A DNA stretch of 64,000 bases from an uncultured Pelagibacteraceae bacterium (GTDB lineage: Bacteria; Pseudomonadota; Alphaproteobacteria; Pelagibacterales; Pelagibacteraceae), in the NCBI GenBank assembly GCA_902589505.1, contig CACITE010000003.1:35712-99711 (forward strand). Direction: 5' to 3'. Both the position numbers and the translations under genes were made by a program. Of this stretch, positions 54,894 through 64,000 are shown piece by piece (position 1 is the first letter of the stretch; every line of letters starts with the position of its first letter). The notes beneath the pieces are model-generated. The model did not search any database and was not told the DNA's origin. It saw nothing but the letters and a program-made list of their open reading frames with translations.

Positions 54894-55358
54894 GTGAATT
54901 CTATTACCGATAACCTGAAAAAATTAAATATTACATTGCCCAACGCCCCCTCTCCCGTTGGTGCTTATGTTGCATTTAAAAAAACTGGTAATTTGCTTTT
55001 TATATCAGGTCAGCTTCCTATTTCAAATGATGGTAAAATAATCAAAGGAAAGATAGGAAAAGATCTTACGTTAGAAGATGGACAGAAAGCATCGAGATTA
55101 TGTGTGATAAATATTATATCTCAAGCAAAAAAAGCTGTTGATGGTGACCTTGGTAAAATAAAAAATTGTATTAAAATTACAGGTTTTGTAAATTCTACGG
55201 AAGATTTTATTAGTCAGCCGCAAGTAATAAATCCTGCTTCTGAAATTTTAACATCTGTATTTGGGGATAATGGAAAACATTCTAGAGCAGCAGTAAGCAC
55301 TAATTCCCTTCCTTTAGGTGCAGCAGTAGAAATTGACGCTATTTTTGAAATAGAATAA
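54894..55358 (+). CDS. RidA/YjgF-family protein
   Basis: RidA-type proteins hydrolyse reactive enamine/imine intermediates from PLP enzymes. The 154-residue protein has NAPSPVGAYVAFKKTGNLLF and ISGQLPIS, then RLCVINIISQAKKAVDGDL, KITGFVNSTEDF and HSRAAVSTNSLPLGAAVEID. It is of the longer, YjgF-like subgroup with the RidA key Arg in HSRAAV. Translation appears to start at GTG (54894). Confidence 0.92.
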   Translation: MNSITDNLKKLNITLPNAPSPVGAYVAFKKTGNLLFISGQLPISNDGKIIKGKIGKDLTLEDGQKASRLCVINIISQAKKAVDGDLGKIKNCIKITGFVNSTEDFISQPQVINPASEILTSVFGDNGKHSRAAVSTNSLPLGAAVEIDAIFEIE

Positions 55359-55361
55359 GAA

Positions 55362-56660
55362 CTATCGACCAATTGAGAAATATGAAAAACCTATGTCTTT
55401 CATTTTTTGAGGAGAATATAAATTTCTCATATCATAAATTTTAAATTTTTTACCTTTAGATATTTTTTTAAAATCAATAGTTTTAAATTCATCCCATTCT
55501 GTATGAATAATTACTAGATCTGCTTTGTAACAGGCATTTTTTACATCTTTGCAATAAATTACATTTTTAATTTTTTTGAATTCACTTTTTTTTCCTGAGG
55601 GATCATAGTAGGTAATTTTTGCACCTTTTTTTATTAAATATGGCACCAGAATTAAACTTGATGATTGTCTCATGTCATCAGTATTTGGTTTAAAAGTTAC
55701 TCCAAGTATTGCTATTTTCTTATTTTTTATCTTATTAGATAAAATTGATCTGACTCTTTCTATTAATAAAGTTTTACGTTTATTATTAGATTTAATGACA
55801 GATTTAATTATAGAAAGATCTGTCTTAAATAAATCGGCTGTTACTGTTATTGCCTTTGTATCTTTTGGAAAACAAGAGCCACCATATGCTGGTCCAGCTC
55901 TTAAAAAACGACCCCCAATTCTTTTATCAAGCCCCATGCCAATAGAAACATCTTCGACATTAACATTAGCTTTTTCACATAAATTAGCTATTTCATTTAC
56001 ATATGAAATTTTAGTAGCAAGAAAAGCGTTTGATGCATATTTTATCATTTCTGCCCCTCTTCTATTGGTGGCAAAAAAAACTGCACCTTTTTTAATTAGG
56101 GGTTCGTATAAAGACTCTAGTTTTTTAGTTATTTTTTTATTGTTTGAGCCGACAACAATTCTATCTGGAAATCTAAAATCCCGAATAGCTTCGCCTTCAC
56201 GTAAAAATTCAGGGTTTGAAATAACTTCAAAAAGTTTTTTGTTCTTTTTTTTTGATAATATTTTTTCTATTTTATCGCCTGTTGTAATTGGTACAGTTGA
56301 TTTAGTAACTATAATTTTAAATTTATTGACACATTTGCTTAATTCTTTAGCTACATTAAAAACGTGACTGAGATCCGCCGAACCATCTCTTTTTCTAGTT
56401 GGTGTGCCAACACAAATAAATATAATATCAGAATTTTTAACAGCTAAACTAATATCGTCTGTAAATTTTAATCTTCCAGAAGAGTGATTTTTTATCACCA
56501 GCTCTTTTAAACCAGGTTCATAAAAAGGTATGTGATTATTATTTAATAAATTAATTTTGCTTCTATCTTTATCAACACACCAAACATTATTTCCTAAATC
56601 GGCAAAACATGCGCCGCTTACTAAGCCAACATATCCAGTACCTATCATACATATTTTCAT
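55362..56660 (-). CDS. ugd: UDP-glucose 6-dehydrogenase
   Basis: Ugd oxidises UDP-glucose to UDP-glucuronate for surface polysaccharides. The 432-residue protein has KICMIGTGYVGLVSGACFAD as the NAD fold, IFICVGTPTRKRDGSADLSH, STVPITTGDKIE, NPEFLREGEAIRDF and the catalytic Cys in YGGSCFPKDTKAI. It follows galU by 2 bp, so the pair makes UDP-glucose and then UDP-glucuronate. Confidence 0.97.
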   Translation of the reverse strand: MKICMIGTGYVGLVSGACFADLGNNVWCVDKDRSKINLLNNNHIPFYEPGLKELVIKNHSSGRLKFTDDISLAVKNSDIIFICVGTPTRKRDGSADLSHVFNVAKELSKCVNKFKIIVTKSTVPITTGDKIEKILSKKKNKKLFEVISNPEFLREGEAIRDFRFPDRIVVGSNNKKITKKLESLYEPLIKKGAVFFATNRRGAEMIKYASNAFLATKISYVNEIANLCEKANVNVEDVSIGMGLDKRIGGRFLRAGPAYGGSCFPKDTKAITVTADLFKTDLSIIKSVIKSNNKRKTLLIERVRSILSNKIKNKKIAILGVTFKPNTDDMRQSSSLILVPYLIKKGAKITYYDPSGKKSEFKKIKNVIYCKDVKNACYKADLVIIHTEWDEFKTIDFKKISKGKKFKIYDMRNLYSPQKMKDIGFSYFSIGR

Positions 56661-56662
56661 AA

Positions 56663-57478
56663 TTATAATTTTGCTATTTTCAAACTTGAATCAATATAAC
56701 CTTTCATTGTGCCGCAATCTAAATACTTACCAGAAAAAATATGACCCAGAAATTTGTTTTTTTTGTGTATTAGCGTTCTTATTGCATCGGTAATATGAAT
56801 TTCATTATTTCTACCAGGCTTTTGTTTTTTTAATATTTTGAAAATTTTTTTTGGTAATATATATCGTCCAATTACCGCATAGTTGGATGGCGCTGATTTA
56901 ATTGATGGTTTTTCGATAACATCATTAACTAAAAAATTACGTCTATTGATTTTTTTTAAATCAAATATACCCCATCTAGATACATTTTCTTTTTTAACTT
57001 TTGTTGAAGCTATAACTGATGAGTTATATTTATTATGAATTTTAATCATCGATAATGAACAATTATTTTTTACAATTAAGTCATCAGCTAATAACATTAA
57101 AAAGTATTTTGACTTAATAAGCTTTTGGCATTTAAGAACAGCATCGCCAGTTCCTTTTGGCGAATTTTGATAAACAAATTTGATTATTTTTTTATATTTT
57201 TTTATTTTTTTATATTCATACTTTATTCTTTTATCATTGGGTTTTTTTTTAATTATCTTTTTAAAAAAATTATCGTTATTAAAATATTTTTTTATAAATG
57301 GTTTTTTGTTGGAAATAATCAGTATAACTTCTTTAATACCAGATTTAATACACTCATCTAAAATATATTCGAGTCCTGGTTTGCCATTTATAGGCAATAA
57401 TTCTTTGGGAAAAATACTTGTAAGTGGTAGTAGTCTTGTACCTTGTCCAGCAAGCGGGATAATAGCCTGTTTAATCAT
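56663..57478 (-). CDS. galU: UTP-glucose-1-phosphate uridylyltransferase
   Basis: GalU makes UDP-glucose from UTP and glucose 1-phosphate. The 271-residue protein has AIIPLAGQGTRLLPLTSIFP with the nucleotide loop, KELLPINGKPGLEYILDECI, FVYQNSPKGTGDAVLKCQKL, FLMLLADDLIV and the end YLDCGTMKGYIDSSLKIA. It heads the galU-ugd unit and is divergent from panC across 35 bp. Confidence 0.95.
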   Translation of the reverse strand: MIKQAIIPLAGQGTRLLPLTSIFPKELLPINGKPGLEYILDECIKSGIKEVILIISNKKPFIKKYFNNDNFFKKIIKKKPNDKRIKYEYKKIKKYKKIIKFVYQNSPKGTGDAVLKCQKLIKSKYFLMLLADDLIVKNNCSLSMIKIHNKYNSSVIASTKVKKENVSRWGIFDLKKINRRNFLVNDVIEKPSIKSAPSNYAVIGRYILPKKIFKILKKQKPGRNNEIHITDAIRTLIHKKNKFLGHIFSGKYLDCGTMKGYIDSSLKIAKL

Positions 57479-57513
57479 TGCTTCCTTTTACATATAATAT
57501 TTAATATTTACAA

Positions 57514-58323
57514 ATGAAAATATTCTATAAAAAAGACAATCTGCTAAAATATATACTTAATGAAAAGGATTTGGGTTTTGTTCCTACAATGGGGGCTATA
57601 CATAAAGGTCACTTAAATCTAATTAAAAAATCGAAAGATCAGTGCAAAAAAACTTTGGTAACTATATACATAAATAAACAGCAGTTTAATAAAAAGATTG
57701 ATTTTTTAAAATACCCAAAAGTGTTAAATAAAGATATCGCCATTCTTAAAAAAGCAAAAATAGATTATTTATATATTCCCAAATCAAAAGAAATATATCC
57801 AAAAGGAGCAAATAAAAATATTAAAATAAGCTCATTTAGTAATAAATTATGTGGAAGATTCAGACCGGGTCACTTTAAAGCTGTGGTAGATGTAATTGAA
57901 AGATTTATTAAAATAATATCTCCTAAAAAAATATATTTAGGTGAAAAAGATATGCAGCAATTAAAAATTGTTGAGCATTATATTAAAAAAAATTATAAGC
58001 ACATAAAAGTTGTTGCATGTAAAACTGCTAGAGAAAAAAACGGAGTCGCATATTCATCGCGAAATAAATTACTCTCGGTTAAACAAATGAAAATATCTTC
58101 AAAAATATATAGATTAATTCTCAATAATAAACAAAAATTAGTTAAAAGAAAAATTCCAATAAAATTAATTAAAAATAAAATATTTAAACTTGGAGTCAAA
58201 AAAATTGATTATATAGAAATTTTAGATGTTAATAATTTGATAAAACCATACACAAAAAATAAAAAATATAAAATTTTTATTGCATACTATCTAGGTTTTG
58301 TAAGATTAATTGATAATATTTAG
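57514..58323 (+). CDS. panC: Pantothenate synthetase
   Basis: PanC joins pantoate and beta-alanine using ATP. The 269-residue protein has GFVPTMGAIHKGHLNLIKKS with the HIGH-like motif, LCGRFRPGHFKAVVDVIERF, IYLGEKDMQQLKIVEHYIK and NGVAYSSRNKLLS with the KMSKS-like loop. Its stop overlaps the mgtE stop by 4 bp in convergent orientation. Confidence 0.95.
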   Translation: MKIFYKKDNLLKYILNEKDLGFVPTMGAIHKGHLNLIKKSKDQCKKTLVTIYINKQQFNKKIDFLKYPKVLNKDIAILKKAKIDYLYIPKSKEIYPKGANKNIKISSFSNKLCGRFRPGHFKAVVDVIERFIKIISPKKIYLGEKDMQQLKIVEHYIKKNYKHIKVVACKTAREKNGVAYSSRNKLLSVKQMKISSKIYRLILNNKQKLVKRKIPIKLIKNKIFKLGVKKIDYIEILDVNNLIKPYTKNKKYKIFIAYYLGFVRLIDNI

Positions 58324-59699
58324 CCGTAAAAAAAATATGCTCCCAGGCCTAAAAATGAAAGAAAACCGATTACATCTGTAATTGTTGTTACAAAAACACT
58401 TGAAGCTATAGCTGGATCTATATTAAATTTTTTTAATGATATTGGAACTAATATACCAAAAAGACCTGCCACAATCATATTTAAAATCATTGATATAGAA
58501 ATCAAAATAGATAAATTAAATTCCTTAAACCACAACTGAACTATTGCGCCAGTAATTATCGCAAAAATTATACCGTTTAAAACTCCAATGATAAATTCTT
58601 TAGTAATAATTTTCCCGAAATTACCAGACGATAGCTCTTTAGTAGCTAAGGCTCTAATTGTTACAGCCAAAGTTTGCATACCAGCGTTTCCTCCCATTGA
58701 CGCTACGATCGGCATTAAAAATGCAAGAGCTACCATTTGCTCAATTGATGCCCCAAACTTACTTATCACCCACGTAGCAAGAAGTGCAGTAAATAAATTA
58801 AGCAACAACCAATTAAATCTCCTTTTTGTTTTTTTCATAATGCTATCTGTAATTACTTCGTCTCCAACACCGGCAAGCCTTAAAACATCTTCTTCTGCTT
58901 CTTCTTTTAAAACTGTAAAAACATCATCACCGGTAATCATACCAACTAATTTATTTTCTTTATCTACTACGCCAGCAGAAATAAGATTATAATTTTCAAA
59001 AGTATGTCCTACTTCTTCTTTATCCATATTTACTGGTATCAAAACCTGCATTTCATTCATTATTGAATTCATTTTTGAATCTCTCGGGGATCTAAGAACT
59101 CTTGAAGATGGAACAGTACCAACTGGTTTAAAGTTGTTATCGACTATAAAAATTTCGAGAAACTCTTCCGGTAAATCTTTATTTTCTCTAAGGTAATCAA
59201 TTGTTTGGCCTACTGACCAATTGCTTGGAACCGCAGTAAATTCTCTTTGCATAATTCTAGCTGCCGAATCTTCGGGATAACTCAGACCTTCTTGTAAAAC
59301 AAATCTATCTTTTGGTGACAGTTTTTCTAGAACAGAATTTTTCTTTTTATCATCTAAATTTTCAATAATCTTTAATGCGTTATCAGATTCTAAGTGTTTT
59401 AAAATATTAGCTATAGACTCTGTCGAAAGAAGAATAAAGACTTCGGTCTGTATTGATTCGTTTAATTCAATAAAAATTTCTGGATCGAGATTAAAACCTT
59501 CGAGTTCAATTAATTTAGCCCTATTTTCAGGAACCAAATTCTCTATAATATCAGCAGAATCTGCTGGATGCAGTTCTTTGAGATTTCTGTCTATAAAATC
59601 AGTATCATTAGCCTTAATTTTCTTGTTAAAGACATTGATTAACTCTTTATTAAACTCAAAATTAACTTTTTTATCATTTATTTCTTTTGTAAAACTCAT
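58320..59699 (-). CDS. mgtE: Magnesium transporter MgtE
   Basis: MgtE is a Mg2+-gated Mg2+ channel. The 459-residue protein has the N-terminal superhelical domain (LKELHPADSADIIENLVPEN), paired CBS domains (RIMQREFTAVPSNWSVGQTI; LIPVNMDKEEVGHTFENYNL) and five C-terminal helices. Those include LAFLMPIVASMGGNAGMQTL and VTTITDVIGFLSFLGLGAYF with the pore Asp. Gating is by Mg2+ binding to the cytosolic domains; no leader riboswitch fits the 65-bp upstream region. Confidence 0.95.
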   Translation of the reverse strand: MSFTKEINDKKVNFEFNKELINVFNKKIKANDTDFIDRNLKELHPADSADIIENLVPENRAKLIELEGFNLDPEIFIELNESIQTEVFILLSTESIANILKHLESDNALKIIENLDDKKKNSVLEKLSPKDRFVLQEGLSYPEDSAARIMQREFTAVPSNWSVGQTIDYLRENKDLPEEFLEIFIVDNNFKPVGTVPSSRVLRSPRDSKMNSIMNEMQVLIPVNMDKEEVGHTFENYNLISAGVVDKENKLVGMITGDDVFTVLKEEAEEDVLRLAGVGDEVITDSIMKKTKRRFNWLLLNLFTALLATWVISKFGASIEQMVALAFLMPIVASMGGNAGMQTLAVTIRALATKELSSGNFGKIITKEFIIGVLNGIIFAIITGAIVQLWFKEFNLSILISISMILNMIVAGLFGILVPISLKKFNIDPAIASSVFVTTITDVIGFLSFLGLGAYFFYG

Positions 59700-59764
59700 A
59701 AATGCACATAATTATTTATTTTCGAGACTGTTTAGTTGATTTTATTTAAAACCACAAACTTAAA

Positions 59765-60382
59765 ATGAAGATTGAAGTTAAAAATAGCATAAAACCAGTT
59801 AATTATATTGATTCTATCAAACTACTAGAAAAAAGAGTGCATGATGTTTTTTCAGGTAGAAAAAATGAACTTTTATGGATTCTTGAACACAACACTGTTT
59901 ATACTGGTGGCACAAGCTCAAATCACAAAGACTTAATAGATCACAACATTCAAATTGTAAAAACCAAAAGAGGAGGCAGATATACTGTTCACTCCCCAGG
60001 TCAAAAAATTGTATATTTTGTGTTGAATTTGAACAAAAGAAAAAAAGATATAAGATTTTTAATTAATAATATTGAAAATTGTATAATTGATATTCTTCAG
60101 CATTATGGTATTAAATCGTACCCTGATAAAAAAAATATAGGTATTTGGGTCGGGGAAAAAAATAATTCTTCAAAAATTGCTGCTATAGGAATAAGAGTTA
60201 CCAAATGGATTGCCTATCATGGGTTTGCATTAAACGTATCCAATGACCTTTCTAAATATAAAGGTATTGTTCCTTGCGGAATAAATGACAAAACAATCAC
60301 AAGTCTTAAAGAAATGGGTATTACAAATTACACTAATATAAATAAAATTATTGAGAAAAGTTTTTTAAATACTTTTCTTTAA
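59765..60382 (+). CDS. lipB: Octanoyltransferase LipB
   Basis: LipB transfers octanoate from ACP to lipoyl domains, the first step of lipoate attachment. The 205-residue protein has LWILEHNTVYTGGTSSNHKD, KRGGRYTVHSPGQKIVYFVL, KIAAIGIRVTKWIAYHGFAL with the catalytic Lys region, and YKGIVPCGINDKTITSLKE with the catalytic Cys. Its 3' end overlaps the rluC-like gene by 35 bp in opposite orientation. Confidence 0.95.
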   Translation: MKIEVKNSIKPVNYIDSIKLLEKRVHDVFSGRKNELLWILEHNTVYTGGTSSNHKDLIDHNIQIVKTKRGGRYTVHSPGQKIVYFVLNLNKRKKDIRFLINNIENCIIDILQHYGIKSYPDKKNIGIWVGEKNNSSKIAAIGIRVTKWIAYHGFALNVSNDLSKYKGIVPCGINDKTITSLKEMGITNYTNINKIIEKSFLNTFL

Positions 60383-61259
60383 GTGTTTTTTTAAACTTGT
60401 CCGGTAAATCTGATGAAAAACTATATTTAATTTTATCAATTGAAAAACTTATCTTATGAGCGTGCAACATCAAAGCTTTATTATGCTTTTTATCAAAATT
60501 TAAATTATATTTACTATCACCTAAAATAGGGCATCCGTGTATTAACAGTTGCTTTCGCAATTGATGTTTTCTTCCTGTTTCCGGGATAAGTTTTATAAAG
60601 GAATAATGATTATTTGAATCAATAATTTTAAAGTGAGTAATAGCAATATTTTTAATTTTTTTACTTCCTTCATAATGATATAATTCATCCTTAAGTGTTC
60701 CCTTGACATTATTAAGATTGCCAAAAATTATACCTAAATATGTTTTATGAATTTTTCTTATACGAAAAAGTGTAGTGAATAACTGCGCAAATTTTCTATT
60801 TTTTGCAACAATTAAAATTCCAGAGGTTTCCTTATCAATTCTATGAACAGCATATGGTTTTGACCCGATAAATTCTTTTGTATGTTTAAGTATATCCAAA
60901 ATATTTTTTTTCGATTTAGTTCCTGATTGAACTGAGATACCGGCGGGTTTATTTATTACAACAAAATTATCGTTATTTTCGATAAAAATATCTGATGATG
61001 TAGATAAATCTTGTTTTGTTGGTCTATAATGTCTTTCAATTTTATTAATTTTTTTATTAAATGTAATATTAAAAATTTCAATTTTATCATTAATTTTTAA
61101 TTTATAAGAACTTTTAATATGCTTGCCATTAACTTTAATTTTTCCTTTTCTTAAATTTTTTTCTATTAATGACTGGGGAACTTCACAAATATTTCTTCTA
61201 AACCATCTATCAAGGCGTGAATTAACAAAATCACTATTAATTGTATAACATTTTATCAT
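60348..61259 (-). CDS. rluC: RluC/RluD-family 23S rRNA pseudouridine synthase
   Basis: The 303-residue protein has an N-terminal S4 RNA-binding domain (SRLDRWFRRNICEVPQSLIE, KGKIKVNGKHIKSSYKL) and a RluA-family catalytic domain. There the motif YAVHRIDKETSGILIVAKNR supplies the catalytic Asp, with VINKPAGISVQSGTKS and GRKHQLRKQLLIHGCPILGD flanking it. RluC is favoured over RluD by overall layout, but the target uridines cannot be proved. It converges with lipB. Confidence 0.88.
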   Translation of the reverse strand: MIKCYTINSDFVNSRLDRWFRRNICEVPQSLIEKNLRKGKIKVNGKHIKSSYKLKINDKIEIFNITFNKKINKIERHYRPTKQDLSTSSDIFIENNDNFVVINKPAGISVQSGTKSKKNILDILKHTKEFIGSKPYAVHRIDKETSGILIVAKNRKFAQLFTTLFRIRKIHKTYLGIIFGNLNNVKGTLKDELYHYEGSKKIKNIAITHFKIIDSNNHYSFIKLIPETGRKHQLRKQLLIHGCPILGDSKYNLNFDKKHNKALMLHAHKISFSIDKIKYSFSSDLPDKFKKTLKEKYLKNFSQ

Positions 61260-61313
61260 GAAACAAATAACCTAATGTTGTAAATTAAAACAATGGTAAA
61301 ATTTGTAAATATT

Positions 61314-61784
61314 TTATTTTTTAGATTTAGTTTTTTTTTCGTTTTCTTTAATTTTAGTTTGTGATTCTTTAGATTCTTTTAGTGGTGTTGCCGGTTTTTT
61401 TATTATATCAATTTTTTTTGCTTCTTTATCTCTGTCTACAAGTTCGATAATTGCCATTGGCGCATCATCTCCATATCTGTAACCAGCTCTTATTACTCTG
61501 CTATAACCACCATTTCTTTTTTCATATCTCTGCGAAAGAACTTTCGAAATTTTATCAACAGATGTTTTTGATTGTAATTCAGAAAACAAATTCTTTTTTG
61601 AATTTAAATTATTTTTTTTACCTAAAGTTATAACCTTATCAATTTGTGGCTTAAGTTCTTTTGCCTTTGGTAAAGTTGTTGTAATTTGCTCATACTTAAT
61701 TAATGAATTTAGCATATTTTTAAATAAAGCTTTTCTGTGCTCTGATGTTCTATTTAATTTTCTATGTTCCAATTTATGGCGCAT
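61314..61784 (-). CDS. rplQ: 50S ribosomal protein L17
   Basis: The 156-residue protein has the L17 signature RHKLEHRKLNRTSEHRKALF, NMLNSLIKYEQITTTLPKAK, RNGGYSRVIRAGYRYGDDAP and MAIIELVDRD. A lysine-rich C-terminal extension of about 35 residues follows the core. It follows rpoA by 7 bp and ends the ribosomal operon; no strong terminator is seen in 61260-61313. Confidence 0.97.
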   Translation of the reverse strand: MRHKLEHRKLNRTSEHRKALFKNMLNSLIKYEQITTTLPKAKELKPQIDKVITLGKKNNLNSKKNLFSELQSKTSVDKISKVLSQRYEKRNGGYSRVIRAGYRYGDDAPMAIIELVDRDKEAKKIDIIKKPATPLKESKESQTKIKENEKKTKSKK

Positions 61785-61791
61785 ATATATA

Positions 61792-62817
61792 CTAATTACT
61801 TTCTTCGAGTTTTTTTGATAATTCTGAGATATTTTCAGGTGGCCAATTTGGAACTTCCATCCCTAAATATAATGACATTGAATTTAAAACTTCTTTAATT
61901 TCATTAAGAGATTTTCTACCAAAATTAGGAGTTCTTAGCATTTCTGGTTCTGTTTTCTGTACGAGGTCCCCTATATAAATTATGTTGTCGTTCTTTAAAC
62001 AGTTCATCGATCTTACTGAAAGCTCAAGTTCATCAACTTTTTTGAGTAAATTTTTATTAAATTCTAATTCAGTAGATTTGACTGGTTTTTCTATTTCAAC
62101 CGGTTCATCAAAGTTTATAAATAATGATAATTGATCCTGAAAAATTCTAGCAGCATAAGCTACTGCATCTTCAGCTGGTAGAGATCCGTCAGTTTCAACT
62201 TGCATTATCAATTTGTCATAATCCAGAGATTGACCTTCTCTAGCATTTTCGACTGAATATGAAACTTTTTTTACTGGTGAAAAAAGGGAGTCGATTGCTA
62301 TAAGTCCTAATGGAGCGTCATCTTTTTTATTTTTTTCGGCCGGGCTGTAGCCTTTTCCATTGCTAGCAATTAATTCCATGTGAAACTTTGTATTCTCATC
62401 CAAATGGCAAATAACTAAATCTGGGTTTAAAATTTTAACATCAGGATTAGCTTGTATATCTTTAGCTTTAATTACACCAGGTCCCTTCGCGTCAAGAATT
62501 AATTTTTTAGATTCTTTGGACATAAGTTTAAGAGATAGTGATTTAACGTTCAAAACTATATCAGTTACATCTTCTCTTACACCCTTAATCGAAGAAAATT
62601 CGTGAAGAACTCCATCAATTTGAATTGCGGTAATTGCAGAACCTTGAATTGATGAAAGTAAAATTCTTCTTAGTGAATTTCCAATTGTAAGCGCATATCC
62701 TTTTTCAAGTGGTTCAGCAGTTACAGTAGTTGTTGTTTTGTCTTCGTTACTTTTAATATTTAATTTAGCCGGTTTAATTAGTGCTTTCCAATTTTGTGCT
62801 ATTGTTGAATTTTCCAT
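61792..62817 (-). CDS. rpoA: DNA-directed RNA polymerase subunit alpha
   Basis: Alpha nucleates RNA polymerase assembly and contacts UP elements and activators. The 341-residue protein has an N-terminal assembly domain ([40 protein letters not shown]) and a C-terminal helix-hairpin domain ([39 protein letters not shown]). I use the ATG at 62817 ([10 protein letters not shown]); the frame extends to 62859 but that would overlap rpsK by 35 bp. Confidence 0.97.
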   Translation of the reverse strand: MENSTIAQNWKALIKPAKLNIKSNEDKTTTTVTAEPLEKGYALTIGNSLRRILLSSIQGSAITAIQIDGVLHEFSSIKGVREDVTDIVLNVKSLSLKLMSKESKKLILDAKGPGVIKAKDIQANPDVKILNPDLVICHLDENTKFHMELIASNGKGYSPAEKNKKDDAPLGLIAIDSLFSPVKKVSYSVENAREGQSLDYDKLIMQVETDGSLPAEDAVAYAARIFQDQLSLFINFDEPVEIEKPVKSTELEFNKNLLKKVDELELSVRSMNCLKNDNIIYIGDLVQKTEPEMLRTPNFGRKSLNEIKEVLNSMSLYLGMEVPNWPPENISELSKKLEESN

Positions 62818-62824
62818 ATTTAAT

Positions 62825-63268
62825 TTATACCCTTCTTTTTTTTGGTGGTCTTGATCCATTATGTGGCATAGGTGTTGTATCCTTAATAGAAAGAATTTTA
62901 AAACCTCTAGATTGCAAAGCTCTTAAAGCAGTTTCTCTACCAGATCCTGGGCCTTTTAATTTTACAGTTAAAACTTTCAATCCGTGCTCTTGTGCTTTAG
63001 TTGCAGCATGATCAGCGGCTATTTGTGCAGCGTAGGGTGTTGATTTTCTCGAACCTTTAAATCCTTTAGAGCCTGCTGACGACCAAGCAATAACATTTCC
63101 ACTATCATCTGCTATTGTAACTATCGTATTATTAAATGTTGCATTCACAAAAGCAATTCCGTTAGTAATATTTTTTTTTATTTTCTTTTTTGGTGCTTTA
63201 ACTTTTTTAATAGTGTCCGTATTTTTTTCTACAGCTTCAACTTTTTTTTTATCATTATTTTTGCTCAT
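62825..63268 (-). CDS. rpsK: 30S ribosomal protein S11
   Basis: Platform protein of the small subunit. The 147-residue protein has a lysine-rich N-terminal extension, then [60 protein letters not shown] and the C terminus [18 protein letters not shown]. It starts 4 bp after rpsM. Confidence 0.98.
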   Translation of the reverse strand: MSKNNDKKKVEAVEKNTDTIKKVKAPKKKIKKNITNGIAFVNATFNNTIVTIADDSGNVIAWSSAGSKGFKGSRKSTPYAAQIAADHAATKAQEHGLKVLTVKLKGPGSGRETALRALQSRGFKILSIKDTTPMPHNGSRPPKKRRV

Positions 63269-63272
63269 AAAA

Positions 63273-63656
63273 TTATTTCTTTAATGGAGTTAATTTTTTT
63301 CCTGCTATCGCTATCGCCTTACCTTTTCTAGTTCTTGCATTACAATGAGTTCTTTGTCCTCTGACTGGTAATTTCTTTTTATGTCTAGATCCTCTATACG
63401 AGGCTAAATCTACAAGTCTTTTTATATTTAACGACACTTCTCTTCTTAAATCACCTTCAACTTTATAATTTTGATCAATAAACTCTCTAATTTTTAATAT
63501 TTCATCATCGGTTAGACTATTTGCTCTTTTGCTTTTTGATATATTTAATTTAGTACAAATATCATTGGAAAATTTTTTTCCAATTCCATGTATATATGTT
63601 AAAGCAACATGAACTACTTTATTTTGGGGAATATTTACACCAGCTATCCGAGCCAT
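63273..63656 (-). CDS. rpsM: 30S ribosomal protein S13
   Basis: Head protein that contacts tRNA and 50S. The 127-residue protein has [53 protein letters not shown] and [13 protein letters not shown] sequence ([19 protein letters not shown]). It is separated from adk by 57 bp, in the usual adk-rpsM-rpsK-rpoA-rplQ order. Confidence 0.98.
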   Translation of the reverse strand: MARIAGVNIPQNKVVHVALTYIHGIGKKFSNDICTKLNISKSKRANSLTDDEILKIREFIDQNYKVEGDLRREVSLNIKRLVDLASYRGSRHKKKLPVRGQRTHCNARTRKGKAIAIAGKKLTPLKK

Positions 63657-63713
63657 AATTTTATTGAGATCCGCTATCTAAAATCGTTAGTTATATAAAT
63701 ACATGTTGTAAAG

Positions 63714-64000
63714 TCAAGCATCTATAGAAGCAATAATAGCACGTATTTCCTTGCTAATTTCATCTATTTTGCCCATTCCGTTAATTTCATGAAGCAAATT
63801 TTGCTTCCTGTAAAAATCTAATATCGGTAAAGTTTTTTCCAAGTAAGTTTCAAATCTATTTTTAATTGTTTCTTCGTTATCATCAGATCTTTTTTCTAGA
63901 AATTTGTCGTCACATTTATGATTTTTTTCAGTAGCAGGATTAAAATATTCATTAAAAATTGATCCGCATTTAGAGCAATTCTGTCTTCCCAAAACTCTTT
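63714..64000 (-). CDS. adk: Adenylate kinase, partial (N-terminal part beyond window)
   Basis: Only the C-terminal part is present, since the frame stays open to the window edge. RVLGRQNCSKCGSIFNEYFN starts the LID domain with the first zinc-type cysteine pair; a third cysteine follows in HKCDDKFLEKRSDDNEETIK, which also holds the conserved Arg and DDNEET motif. The core ends with LLHEINGMGKIDEISKEI. A TTG at 63992 is in frame but internal. The full gene should begin outside the window, near secY. Confidence 0.95.
   Translation of the reverse strand, partial: RVLGRQNCSKCGSIFNEYFNPATEKNHKCDDKFLEKRSDDNEETIKNRFETYLEKTLPILDFYRKQNLLHEINGMGKIDEISKEIRAIIASIDA

Noticed and set aside
55672..56367. 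231-codon open frame antisense to ugd
   Set aside because: It lies entirely opposite a well-conserved gene, has no family features and is explained by low-complexity AT-rich codons.
59700..59764. M-box riboswitch upstream of mgtE
   Set aside because: The 65-bp divergent gap is too short and shows no matching structure.

Overview
The window is a strongly AT-rich, tightly packed bacterial chromosome segment. No intergenic gap exceeds about 130 bp, and many neighbouring genes share bases as ATGA or TAATG overlaps. The gene order is alphaproteobacterial: rplM-rpsI-argC, hom-glpX-recJ, rpmF-plsX-ihfA-merR, glyA-nrdR-ribD-ribE-ribBX-ribH-nusB, dapA-smpB-folK-spoT-pyrE-pdxJ-acpS-lepB-rnc-recO, gatCAB facing ruvX-pyrB-pyrC-plsY-topA, and adk-rpsM-rpsK-rpoA-rplQ. 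Extreme compactness, a proton-pumping pyrophosphatase, a heterotetrameric sarcosine oxidase and a sulfhydrylase-type methionine enzyme together point to a SAR11 (Pelagibacterales) marine bacterium. That assignment is an inference from content, not from a marker-gene search.

Layout. 1-2822 (minus) is the edge of a surface-glycan region: a truncated formyltransferase, a two-domain glycosyltransferase and a small GIY-YIG protein, closed by tRNA-Glu(UUC). 3016-4560 encodes a TPR-sulfotransferase. 4557-11168 (minus) carries recJ, glpX, hom, a repeat-bearing lipoprotein, argC, rpsI and rplM. 11261-14155 holds metY, ctaA, a chorismate mutase and rpmG. 14155-19146 is the merR-ihfA-plsX-rpmF cluster, a cytochrome bc1 chaperone abutting bamE head to head, and hppA. 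19239-25028 is the riboflavin/one-carbon operon. 25124-26835 is a divergent pair: a 2-oxoglutarate oxygenase and hemB, with a Fur-box-like site at the hemB start. 26846-34105 is the long recO-to-dapA operon. 34150-42518 (plus) has a lytic transglycosylase, tRNA-Ser(GCU), rarD and soxBDAG. 42510-48614 (minus) has a MATE exporter, trhO, an O-methyltransferase and gatBAC. 48654-55358 (plus) runs from ruvX to a RidA protein. 55362-61259 has ugd, galU, panC, mgtE, lipB and an rluC-like gene. 61314-64000 (minus) is the end of the ribosomal operon and a truncated adk.

How it fits together. Sarcosine oxidase, SHMT and the methionine enzyme form a one-carbon, glycine and methionine economy. The riboflavin operon supplies the flavins that sarcosine oxidase needs. 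hom and dapA are the branch enzymes of the aspartate family; pyrB and pyrE serve UMP synthesis.

Most of the window is core genome. I see no CRISPR array, insertion sequence, prophage or defence island, and no clearly new multi-gene system. The most unusual structures are regulatory or architectural: a perfect 14-bp inverted repeat that contains the ihfA start codon; a Fur-like box one base from the hemB start; divergent genes with no bases between their start codons; a PyrC that has lost metal-binding histidines; and several conserved alphaproteobacterial clusters missing a usual member (fabH, yceD, era, rpoZ, dprA).
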